Of a stretch of DNA of 26,752 nt, positions 17,643 through 24,632 are shown in pieces. Positions within the stretch are counted from its first letter, which is position 1. The number at the start of each line of letters is the position of its first letter. Source of the stretch: DRQF01 sp964559135 (GTDB lineage Bacteria > Planctomycetota > GCA-002687715 > DRQF01); the NCBI GenBank assembly GCA_964559135.1, contig CAZLGG010000052.1:1-26752 (forward strand). The letters are read 5' to 3'. The notes below the pieces were generated by a model. The model searched no databases. It was not told the DNA's origin and worked only from the letters and a program-made list of their open reading frames with translations. A program made the position numbers and the translations under genes.

Positions 17643-18122
17643 ATGAAGCCCGCATCTCCCATGCGATGGTTGCTCGGAATGTTCTTGGGCCTGCTCGCCC
17701 TGAACGGTGTCGCCCTGTTCATCATGGGGCGTATCGCCACGAGTGACGTCCCGCGCGACGTGAGAGTCGCCGAACGATTCCTGAATGAGGTGATGCGCGG
17801 CAACGATCCTTCATCGGAGAACGAGGAGGTCGTCGGGTACGCGGCGGCCCATGATCTTCTGACGTCCCGCGCCAAGGAATCCATGGACTTCGGGACGTTC
17901 GTCGCACGCTTCGAGGACAAAGTCCCCCACTGGGGCTTCGTGGACGGGTATAGACGAGAGAGTCGCGAAGAGGGCGATTTCACCCGGAGGATTCTCCATT
18001 TCCGTCTCCGATTCACCGGCACGCAGGGCACTCCCATCGAGATCCCATGCCGCATCACCCTCGTCAGGGAAGGCGACGGCTACCGGATCGATGCCTTCTC
18101 CATGGAGGGCGAACCTCGATGA
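17643..18122 (+). CDS. Small membrane-anchored protein of unknown function, upstream of hyuAB
   Basis: 159 residues, not recognised. One N-terminal transmembrane helix (about 9-29) is preceded by a basic residue, predicting an anchor with the rest outside the cytoplasm. The remainder looks like an alpha+beta fold: a helical first part (VAERFLNEVM, YAAAHDLLT), then alternating strands with RRILHFRLRFTG, IEIPCRITLVREGDGYRIDAFSMEG. This arrangement recalls NTF2-like or DUF-type lumazine-free cone folds, but I cannot assign a family. Only 66 bases separate its ATG from the divergent M61 start. Its stop overlaps the hyuA ATG by four bases (18119-18122, ATGA), so it is translationally coupled to hyuA. 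A much longer open frame extends upstream to 16887 but is antisense to the M61 gene and was discarded. Confidence 0.75.
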   Translation: MKPASPMRWLLGMFLGLLALNGVALFIMGRIATSDVPRDVRVAERFLNEVMRGNDPSSENEEVVGYAAAHDLLTSRAKESMDFGTFVARFEDKVPHWGFVDGYRRESREEGDFTRRILHFRLRFTGTQGTPIEIPCRITLVREGDGYRIDAFSMEGEPR

Positions 18123-20095
18123 GTTCCCCCTTCCTCGGGATCGACGTCGGCGGAACATTCACCGACATCGTGACTCGGTCCGGACGGGTCCTGAAGCTTC
18201 CGTCGAACGCGGAAGATCCGGGAGGCGTTTTTGCCCGAGCACTCGATGGACTGGGCATCGAGGACGCCGCCGGCTTGGAAGTCGTCCATGGGACGACCGT
18301 CGTCACGAACGCGTTGCTCACGGGCGCTCTCGCCCCCGTGGGAATCCTCGTGACGAAGGGATTTCGAGATCTCATCGCCCTGGGTCGGCAGAATCGGCCG
18401 AGCCTGTTCGCGCTCCATCCTCGGCCGACTCTCCAGCCGCCGCGCCACGTCGCGGAAGTGCGGGAACGCATCGACGCCGCGGGGGGCGTGCTCACGTCGC
18501 CCGATGCCGGCGACGTGCTTGCGGCCGGACGACGACTCCGAAAGCAGGGTGCGAAGAGCTTCGTCGTCTGCTTTTTGCACTCCTGGCGCAACCCGGAGAA
18601 CGAACGGTTGGCGGTCGACATCTTGAGGGATCTGGGCTGTCCCGCGGCCGCATCCAGTGACCTCGTGCCCGAGTTTCGGGAGTACGAGCGATTCGTCACC
18701 GCCTGGACCAATGCGGGGCTGCGCTCGCTCATGGAAGCCTATGTCGGCCGAATTCGCGCCGCGTTGCCACGGGCGAGCATCCGGATGCTTCAGTCGGACG
18801 GCGGGCGACTGAGCTTGGATCGCGCCCGTGAAGAGCCCCTGCGCCTCGCGCTCTCAGGGCCCGCGGGCGGGTTGTTGGGCGCCTGGGCCGGAGCCCGAGC
18901 GAAGGGGCGGCGTCGCCTCATGACTCTCGACATGGGCGGGACCTCCACGGACGTGGCTCTCATGGAAGCGGGTCCCGGCTTGGTGTCCGAGTGCGTGATC
19001 GGAGGGCGCCCCCTCAAGATCCCCGTCATGGACATCCACACGGTGGGGGCGGGCGGTGGTTCCGTGGCGTGGGTGGACGGCGGCGGAGCGCTCCGCGTGG
19101 GGCCCCGCTCCGCGGGCGCCGATCCCGGCCCCGCCGCCTACGGGCGGGGCGGACCCTTCACGGTGACGGATGCCCACGTGCTCTTGGGGCGCATTCCCGA
19201 GGGGCGATTCCTGGGCGGCGACTTCGATCTGGACGGCGGCGCCAGCCGCCGCGCCGCCCGACCCTTGGCCCGAAAGCTCGGCCTGGCCCCCGAGGCCCTC
19301 GCACTCGGTGTCCTCCGCGTGGCGGAGGCGACGATGGAACGGGCGCTTCGCACGATTTCCCTCGAAAGAGGTCACGATCCCCGACGCTTCGCGCTCGTGG
19401 CCTTCGGCGGTGCGGGAGGATTGCACGCCTGCGCCCTGGCGGAAAACCTGGACATGGACACGGTCGTCGTTCCCTGGGACCCGGGTTTGCTCTCCGCGCG
19501 AGGGATGTTGAGTTCCCGTGTCATCGAATCCCGAGCCCGCGGCGTCTTGGGGGTCTCGCTCGAAGAGCTGCAGACGAAGCCCGCTCGCATGTTCGCCGCT
19601 CTCGAGAAAAAGGCTTTGCGCACCATGCAGGAGGAGGGCTTCTCGGCCCGAGACGTCGTCGTGGAGCGACTCTGCGACCTTCGCTACGTGGGGCAGAGTT
19701 TCGAGCTGACGATCCCCTTCTCGGCCGGCCGTCTGAAGCAAGCCTTCGATGCGGCCCACGAGTCTCGCCACGGTTTCGCTCTTCCGAATGACGACGTGGA
19801 ACCCGTCGCTCTGCGCGTGCGCGTTCTCGGGCCCAAACCCGGGCGTCCGCGGCGTCCCCGCCTCGCGAAGACCCTCGATGTCCGCGCTCACCGGGACGAC
19901 GTCGTTTTCCCGAAGGGTGTTCGGCGCACGGCAATCTGGAGCCGGGCCGACCTTCCCTCCGGGTTCGTCGCGAAGGGGCCCGCCATCGTGGCGGAGTATT
20001 CGGCCACCACGGTCGTCCTTCCGGGCTGGACGCTGGAAGTCGAGGCCGCGAGCGCGGCTCTGGTTCTTCGTCGCCAAGGGAGGAGGCGCCCATGA
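18119..20095 (+). CDS. hyuA: Hydantoinase/oxoprolinase family protein, subunit A
   Basis: A 658-residue subunit of an ATP-dependent cyclic amidase (N-methylhydantoinase or 5-oxoprolinase type) that works as a complex with HyuB in the cytoplasm. The N-terminal ATPase-like region has GIDVGGTFTD (7-16) and HGTTVVTNALL (57-67). The actin-like core has DMGGTSTD (271-278), GAGGGSVAWVD, RSAGADPGPAAYG and FGGAGGLHACALAE. The C-terminal domain contains DLRYVGQSFEL. It is joined by ATGA overlaps to the small anchored gene before it and to hyuB after it. Acetone carboxylase A-type enzymes are related, but no third subunit is present. The true substrate (hydantoin, oxoproline, other lactam) cannot be told from sequence. 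Confidence 0.93.
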   Translation: MSSPFLGIDVGGTFTDIVTRSGRVLKLPSNAEDPGGVFARALDGLGIEDAAGLEVVHGTTVVTNALLTGALAPVGILVTKGFRDLIALGRQNRPSLFALHPRPTLQPPRHVAEVRERIDAAGGVLTSPDAGDVLAAGRRLRKQGAKSFVVCFLHSWRNPENERLAVDILRDLGCPAAASSDLVPEFREYERFVTAWTNAGLRSLMEAYVGRIRAALPRASIRMLQSDGGRLSLDRAREEPLRLALSGPAGGLLGAWAGARAKGRRRLMTLDMGGTSTDVALMEAGPGLVSECVIGGRPLKIPVMDIHTVGAGGGSVAWVDGGGALRVGPRSAGADPGPAAYGRGGPFTVTDAHVLLGRIPEGRFLGGDFDLDGGASRRAARPLARKLGLAPEALALGVLRVAEATMERALRTISLERGHDPRRFALVAFGGAGGLHACALAENLDMDTVVVPWDPGLLSARGMLSSRVIESRARGVLGVSLEELQTKPARMFAALEKKALRTMQEEGFSARDVVVERLCDLRYVGQSFELTIPFSAGRLKQAFDAAHESRHGFALPNDDVEPVALRVRVLGPKPGRPRRPRLAKTLDVRAHRDDVVFPKGVRRTAIWSRADLPSGFVAKGPAIVAEYSATTVVLPGWTLEVEAASAALVLRRQGRRRP

Positions 20096-21645
20096 ACCCC
20101 ATCGACGTGGAGGTCTTTCGTCACCTTTTCCAGTCCGTCGCGGAGGAGATGGGCGTCGTGTTGCGCAGGACGGCGTTTTCTCCGAACATCAAGGAGCGCC
20201 TCGACTTCTCCTGCGCCGTCACCGGGAAAACGGGTGACATGGTGGCCCAGGCGGCGCACATTCCCGTGCATCTCGGTGCTTGCCATCTCACAGCGCGGTG
20301 CATCCTCGAGAGAGTGGACCTCGAGCCTGGCGACGTCGTCATCCTCAACGATCCGTTCCTCGGCGGGACCCACCTCCCCGATATCACGCTTTTCGCGCCG
20401 GTGTTCCTTCCCGGGCAGGTGGGGAAGGCCGCGGCCTTCGGAGTGCTGGCGCGTGCTCATCACGCGGATGTGGGCGGCGGTGTGCCGGGTTCCATGGGCG
20501 ACTTCGACGAGCTGTACAAGGAGGGATTGATCCTGCCTCCCGTCAAGTTGGTGCGAGGCGGTCGCCGGATGGGGGATATCGAGGCCCTCTTGCTCGCGAA
20601 CGTGAGAACGCCCGATGAGCGGCGCGGCGACCTTCGTGCTCAGGAAGCCGCGGTGCAGCGGGGGGTCATCCGCATGCAGGAGGCCGCGGAACGCTACGGC
20701 GCCAAGCGCTTGGCCGCGGCCGCGAAGGACTTGCACACCCGGGCGGCCCGAGCGATGTCCCGCGTGATCTCCGATCTTCCTGGAGGGCGTGCCTGTTTCG
20801 AAGATCGCTTGGACGGTCCCGATTCGCCTTCGATCCGCGTGACTCTGGAGAAACGGAAGGGGCGATTGCACGCCGACTTCGCCGGGAGTTCGCCGCAGGT
20901 CGCGTCGGCGGTCAACGCTCACGAGTCCATCACCCTCTCCGCGCTGTTCTACTGTCTGCGCTGTCTGGCCCCGGAGGACATCCCCACGAACTCCGGCCTT
21001 TTGGAAGCCGTGACTCTCGAGATCCCCGAAGGCAGCGTCGTGGGGGCGCGGCGTCCCGCGGCGGTTGCGGGCGGCAACGTCGAGACGTCGCAGAGATTGG
21101 TGGATGTCATCTTGGGCGCTTTTCACCAATTGCTTCCCGGTCGCATTCCCGCGGCGAGCCAGGGCAGCATGAACAACCTCTCCCTGGGGGGGCGAGACGT
21201 TGGCGGAGACCCGTTCGCCTACTTCGAGACGATCGCTGGAGGGGTGGGAGGAGGCCCCGAGGGCCCCGGTGCGTCGGGCATGCACTCCCACATGACAAAC
21301 ACCCTGAACACGCCCATCGAGGCCTTGGAATCCGCGCTGCCACTTCGCGTCACGGCCTATCGGTTGCGGTCGCGGAGCGGAGGGGCCGGGGAGAACCCCG
21401 GCGGAGAGGGCGTCGTGCGTGAGATCGAGGCCTTGGTCCCCATGACCGTCACCTTGATGACGACCCGCCGTGCCGAGGGGCCCTACGGCCTTTCCGGAGG
21501 GTCGTCCGGCTGCCCCGGCCGGAACCTGCTCGTCCGTCCCGACGGCCGAGGGAAGACACTTCCCGCGAGGGTCACCTTGACCCTCGAACCCGGGTGGCGT
21601 GTTCGCGTGGAAACTCCGGGTGGGGGCGGGTTTGGCGCTCCTTGA
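20092..21645 (+). CDS. hyuB: Hydantoinase/oxoprolinase family protein, subunit B
   Basis: 517 residues, the B partner of the preceding subunit. Typical landmarks: VFRHLFQSVAEEMGVVLRRTAFSPNIKERLDFSC near the start (quoted in parts: VFRHLFQSVAEEMG, then RTAFSPNIKERLD), AAHIPVHLGA, NDPFLGGTHLPD (86-97), ARAHHADVGGGVPGSM, VAGGNVETSQR and a Gly-rich C-terminus ending PGGGGFGAP. Length is at the short end of the family but all conserved blocks are present. The ATG overlaps the hyuA stop (20092-20095). No transporter, racemase or carbamoylase gene follows, so the pathway context is limited to hyuAB and the small anchored protein. Confidence 0.93.
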   Translation: MNPIDVEVFRHLFQSVAEEMGVVLRRTAFSPNIKERLDFSCAVTGKTGDMVAQAAHIPVHLGACHLTARCILERVDLEPGDVVILNDPFLGGTHLPDITLFAPVFLPGQVGKAAAFGVLARAHHADVGGGVPGSMGDFDELYKEGLILPPVKLVRGGRRMGDIEALLLANVRTPDERRGDLRAQEAAVQRGVIRMQEAAERYGAKRLAAAAKDLHTRAARAMSRVISDLPGGRACFEDRLDGPDSPSIRVTLEKRKGRLHADFAGSSPQVASAVNAHESITLSALFYCLRCLAPEDIPTNSGLLEAVTLEIPEGSVVGARRPAAVAGGNVETSQRLVDVILGAFHQLLPGRIPAASQGSMNNLSLGGRDVGGDPFAYFETIAGGVGGGPEGPGASGMHSHMTNTLNTPIEALESALPLRVTAYRLRSRSGGAGENPGGEGVVREIEALVPMTVTLMTTRRAEGPYGLSGGSSGCPGRNLLVRPDGRGKTLPARVTLTLEPGWRVRVETPGGGGFGAP

Positions 21646-21647
21646 CT

Positions 21648-21663
21648 CGGGCGTTCATGCCCG
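21648..21663 (+). terminator. Weak stem-loop after hyuB
   Basis: CGGGC and GCCCG pair around GTTCAT three bases after the hyuB stop, followed by CGGGGTTTCAG. The stem is short and the T-run only three bases, so termination is plausible but unproven. Confidence 0.3.
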
Positions 21664-21680
21664 CGGGGTTTCAGAAAACC

Positions 21681-21710
21681 TTGTGTGACCGACGAGGAAC
21701 CCGGTATTTT
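21681..21710 (+). promoter_or_regulatory. Weak promoter candidate for the astacin-like gene
   Basis: TTGTGT (21681-21686) and TATTTT (21705-21710) are spaced by 18 bases within the 146-base gap between hyuB and the protease gene, leaving a leader of about 75 bases. Each box matches the sigma-70 consensus only partly. It is offered because this gap is locally AT-richer than its surroundings. Confidence 0.25.
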
Positions 21711-21791
21711 GAGGCTCGCCGTCTCGCGCCGGAGCGGCGGAGCCGTATACCGAGTGTTTTCAGTTCGATCGTCCGCATTCCGGAGACCGCC

Positions 21792-24362
21792 ATGTCCGCT
21801 TTCATCAGGCCCCTTCTTGTCCTCTGTCTCGCCCTGGTGTCCATGGGGCCTGTCGTGAATGCCCAGTCGGTGGAGACTCCTGAGGGTTACGTCCTCGTCG
21901 ACGACACCTGGCTTCCCGAGGATGTGGTGATCGGCGATTCCACGTTCAACGCCACGCTCTGGACCAACGGCATCATCCCCTATGAGTTCGACGCCAACGT
22001 GAACGCCACCAATCAGGCCCGCGCCTTGGCGGCCATGGCGGAATGGGAGGCCGTGGCGAATGTCGACTTCATTCCCCGGACGAGCCAAGGGAACTACATC
22101 CACATCCAGAGCAGCAACGTCAACAGTTCATTCGTGGGCATGATCGGCGGCGGCCAGAACCTGAACATGTTCAACTGGTCGTTTCGTTTCATCATCGCCC
22201 ATGAACTCGGTCACGCTCTCGGAGTGTTGCATGAGCAACAGCGTCCGGATCGCAATTCCTTCGTCACGATCAACACAGCGAACATTTCGTCCGGCGCCCT
22301 CGGAAACTTCAACCTCGTATCGGGCGCCAGCACCGTCGGCACATACGATTTCGATTCCGTGTTGCATTATGGGCAGTTCGCGTTCTCCAGCAACGGTCAG
22401 CCCACTATCACGGTCTTGCCCCCCAATCAGGCCTTCCAGAGCCAAATCGGTCAGCGAGAACACCTGAGCATTCTTGACGCTCAGGGGATGGCGAACATGT
22501 ACGGGGCGCCCCTGCCCCCAACGATCACCGGTGTGTCGCCAGCCAACTACACCCTCGGCGCGACATTGACCCTGACGGTCACCGGTTTGCGCTACCTCGC
22601 CGGCACTCTCAACGGCGGCGGCGTGGACGGCAGCCGCGTCCTCGTGGACGGCACGCCCGTGACGACCACCTTCGTCAACCCCACGACGCTCACCGCCGTC
22701 GTTCCGGGGAGCCTCACCGGCAACGGGACCCTGGGAATCCAGGTAGAAAATCCCGCTCCCGGCGGCGGACTCTCGGCGACGTTCCAGATTGGCAACATCG
22801 GTCCGCCCACGGCGAGTTTCTCCGCCAGTCCCACCAGCGGCTTCGCGCCTCTCACGGTCAACTTCACGAATACATCGACGGCGGGCACCGGTTACATCTG
22901 GAATTTCGGCGACGGAACGTTCTCCACCGATGTGAGCCCGTCCCACGTGTACACGACACCGGGGCTCTACGACGTCAACCTCGTCGTGACGGGCCCGGGG
23001 GGCACCGACCAGCTCACCATGAACGGGCTCATCGACGTGCAGATGCCCGTCGGACCTCCGACGGCGGCGTTCACCGCGACGCCCACGTCCGGAACGGCCC
23101 CCCTCACGGTCAACTTCACCGATCAGTCCACCGGGTCGATCACGACCCGGACCTGGGTGTTCGGCGACGGCTCGACCTCGAACGCGGTCAACCCCACCCA
23201 TGTCTACGCGAATCCTGGCACCTACACGGTGACCCTCGTGGCCATCGGTCCGGGAGGCAATGACTCCGTCGTGATGCCGGGTCTCATCACGGTCACGGCG
23301 CCTCAGCCTCCTGTTGCCGACTTCGCGGCGACGCCCACGACAGGCCCCGTGGGGACGAGCTTCGCATTCACCGACATGTCGACAGGAAGTATCACGTCCT
23401 GGACTTGGACTTTCGGAGACGGCACCTTCTCGAGTGTGCAGAATCCCAGCCATGTCTACGCGAATCCCGGGCTCTACACGGTTTCGCTCTCCGTGGCCGG
23501 CCCCAACGGTTCGGACGTGATGGTCAAGACGGACTATATCGACGTCACGACGCCTCCGGGCGGCGAAACCGTCTACCTGAGCTTCAACGAGAATGTGACG
23601 CTCCCCGGACTCGGAGTCGTCAACGACGAGGACATCGTGGCCTATGACACGGCGACGGGCCTTTGGTCCATGCACATGGACGGGAGCGACGTCGGCTTGG
23701 GAGGGACGGACGTGGCCGGATTTCACGTGTTCTCGGATGGTGCCGTGCTGTTCAGCATCTCCTCGCCGACCTTCAACCTGCCGGGGATGATCCTCGGTCC
23801 GAACGGAGATCAGTTCACCTACAACGACCTCGTCTACTTCGCGCCGACGAGTCTGGGAAGCAACACTGCGGGGACCATGGTCTTCGTCTTCGACGGCAGC
23901 GACGTCGAGCTGGACTCGGCGCAGGACGCCATCGACGGCGTCTACATGACGTTCGACGGCTCCGTGCTCGTCGTCTCCACGGTGGGCAATCCCACGGTGA
24001 CCGGGGTCGGCACTCTGGGTGCGCAGGACGAGGATGTCTTGGCCTTTTTGCCCACGAGTTTCTTCTCAGCGACATCCGGGTCCTGGCTCATGGGTTTCGA
24101 TGGCAGCGACGTGGGATTGGGCGACGCGGGCGAGGACCTTCAGTTTCTCGACTTCGATTTCTCCGGGCGCATGCACTACGGGTCCTCGGCCGCCTTCGCG
24201 GCACCGGGGGTGACGGGAGACAACCGAAGCATCGCGCGTTTCACCCCGATCCTCTACGGTCCTGCCACGTCGGGCACCCACGAGTTGCTCTTCGACACCA
24301 CGACCTTCGGCGTTCCCGTGAGTGCATCCTCCATCGACGGGTGCACCATCATTCCGAACTGA
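21792..24362 (+). CDS. Exported astacin-like (M12A) metalloprotease with TIG, three PKD domains and a C-terminal repeat domain
   Basis: An 856-residue exported protein. The signal peptide covers about 1-24 (cleavage near VVNA/QS). The catalytic domain (about 55-235) has the astacin zinc site HELGHALGVLHE (137-148) and the conserved SxxHY tyrosine (Y193), but the Met-turn methionine is replaced by L191. An IPT/TIG domain follows (about 237-335), then three PKD domains of about 83 residues (from about 337, 421 and 506), each with a WxFGDG-type core and HVY motif. The last 260 residues contain three tandem 64-68 residue units with DGSDVGL or DGSDVEL. GGAG six bases before the ATG at 21792 supports this start; the longer open frame from 21594 overlaps hyuB. 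A role in digesting or binding extracellular polymer is inferred. Confidence 0.92.
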   Translation: MSAFIRPLLVLCLALVSMGPVVNAQSVETPEGYVLVDDTWLPEDVVIGDSTFNATLWTNGIIPYEFDANVNATNQARALAAMAEWEAVANVDFIPRTSQGNYIHIQSSNVNSSFVGMIGGGQNLNMFNWSFRFIIAHELGHALGVLHEQQRPDRNSFVTINTANISSGALGNFNLVSGASTVGTYDFDSVLHYGQFAFSSNGQPTITVLPPNQAFQSQIGQREHLSILDAQGMANMYGAPLPPTITGVSPANYTLGATLTLTVTGLRYLAGTLNGGGVDGSRVLVDGTPVTTTFVNPTTLTAVVPGSLTGNGTLGIQVENPAPGGGLSATFQIGNIGPPTASFSASPTSGFAPLTVNFTNTSTAGTGYIWNFGDGTFSTDVSPSHVYTTPGLYDVNLVVTGPGGTDQLTMNGLIDVQMPVGPPTAAFTATPTSGTAPLTVNFTDQSTGSITTRTWVFGDGSTSNAVNPTHVYANPGTYTVTLVAIGPGGNDSVVMPGLITVTAPQPPVADFAATPTTGPVGTSFAFTDMSTGSITSWTWTFGDGTFSSVQNPSHVYANPGLYTVSLSVAGPNGSDVMVKTDYIDVTTPPGGETVYLSFNENVTLPGLGVVNDEDIVAYDTATGLWSMHMDGSDVGLGGTDVAGFHVFSDGAVLFSISSPTFNLPGMILGPNGDQFTYNDLVYFAPTSLGSNTAGTMVFVFDGSDVELDSAQDAIDGVYMTFDGSVLVVSTVGNPTVTGVGTLGAQDEDVLAFLPTSFFSATSGSWLMGFDGSDVGLGDAGEDLQFLDFDFSGRMHYGSSAAFAAPGVTGDNRSIARFTPILYGPATSGTHELLFDTTTFGVPVSASSIDGCTIIPN
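22800..23550 (+). repeat. Three tandem PKD-domain repeats inside the astacin-like gene
   Basis: Units begin near 22800, 23052 and 23307, a period of about 252 bases. Identity persists at DNA level in places: 23198-23215 and 23450-23467 are the same 18 bases, and 22851-22867 matches 23103-23119 over 17 bases, each pair exactly 252 bases apart. This indicates duplication and offers sites for copy-number change in frame. Confidence 0.8.
23625..24218 (+). repeat. Three tandem 64-68 residue DGSDVGL repeats
   Basis: Units start at 23625, 23823 and 24027; a fourth begins at 24219 but breaks off. Each unit runs: acidic 'DEDI/NDLV/DEDV' opening, an aromatic strand, a MxFDGSDVGL core, an acidic turn, then a strand ending before the next acidic opening. 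The spacing suggests blades of a small propeller or solenoid. I have seen similar repeats in exported proteins of unrelated environmental bacteria but know no function. Confidence 0.75.
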
Positions 24363-24371
24363 GGCGTCTGC

Positions 24372-24396
24372 GGGGGGGCGTTCGCTCCGCCCCCCC
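24372..24396 (+). terminator. Strong GC hairpin after the astacin-like gene
   Basis: GGGGGGGCG (24372-24380) pairs with CGCCCCCCC (24388-24396) around TTCGCTC, nine bases after the stop codon. It is a very stable stem placed where transcription of the protease gene should end. No T-run follows (CTCCCC instead), so it is a non-canonical terminator or 3'-end stabiliser. The rest of the 270-base gap to 24633 is comparatively AT-rich around 24450-24530 and probably carries the next promoter, but no clear box pair was found. Confidence 0.55.
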
Positions 24397-24595
24397 CCTC
24401 CCCACGTCGGGATGCCCTCGACGGGTTTCGTATCCCTCGAGCGAACTGCTCAGAGTTACAGTCTCGACCCCTTCTCGGCCGATAAAAGAGAAGCGACCTA
24501 CCCTATTCGGGTCGTAATCAACATGTCGAGTACCTGATGGGTGAAGACTCCGTGGCGGTTGGCAGCCGCGAGTTTCTTCCCTGCCCCCGGAAAGG

Positions 24596-24627
24596 TCCTC
24601 TGGTAGGCCCATGGGCCTCAGGGAGGA
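24596..24627 (+). promoter_or_regulatory. Possible hairpin covering the ribosome-binding site
   Basis: AGGCCCATGGGCCT (24605-24618) is a perfect 14-base palindrome. Just outside it TCCTCT (24596-24601) can pair with AGGGAGGA (24620-24627), leaving a two-base bulge and small internal loop. AGGGAGGA is the Shine-Dalgarno sequence for the ATG at 24633. In RNA the fold would hide the ribosome-binding site. The pairing could be coincidental in GC-rich DNA. Confidence 0.35.
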
Positions 24628-24632
24628 TACTG

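Noticed and set aside
18119..21645. Acetone carboxylase or a complete hydantoin-degradation cluster
   Set aside because: No third carboxylase subunit and no racemase, carbamoylase or transporter gene is adjacent; only the A and B subunits can be supported.
22800..23550. Regularly spaced repeats that might suggest a CRISPR-like array
   Set aside because: The period is 252 bases, the reading frame is open throughout and the repeats encode PKD domains.
22128..23726. A 532-residue minus-strand open frame opposite the astacin/PKD region
   Set aside because: Its apparent repeats mirror the PKD repeats of the sense gene; composition is typical of an antisense shadow.
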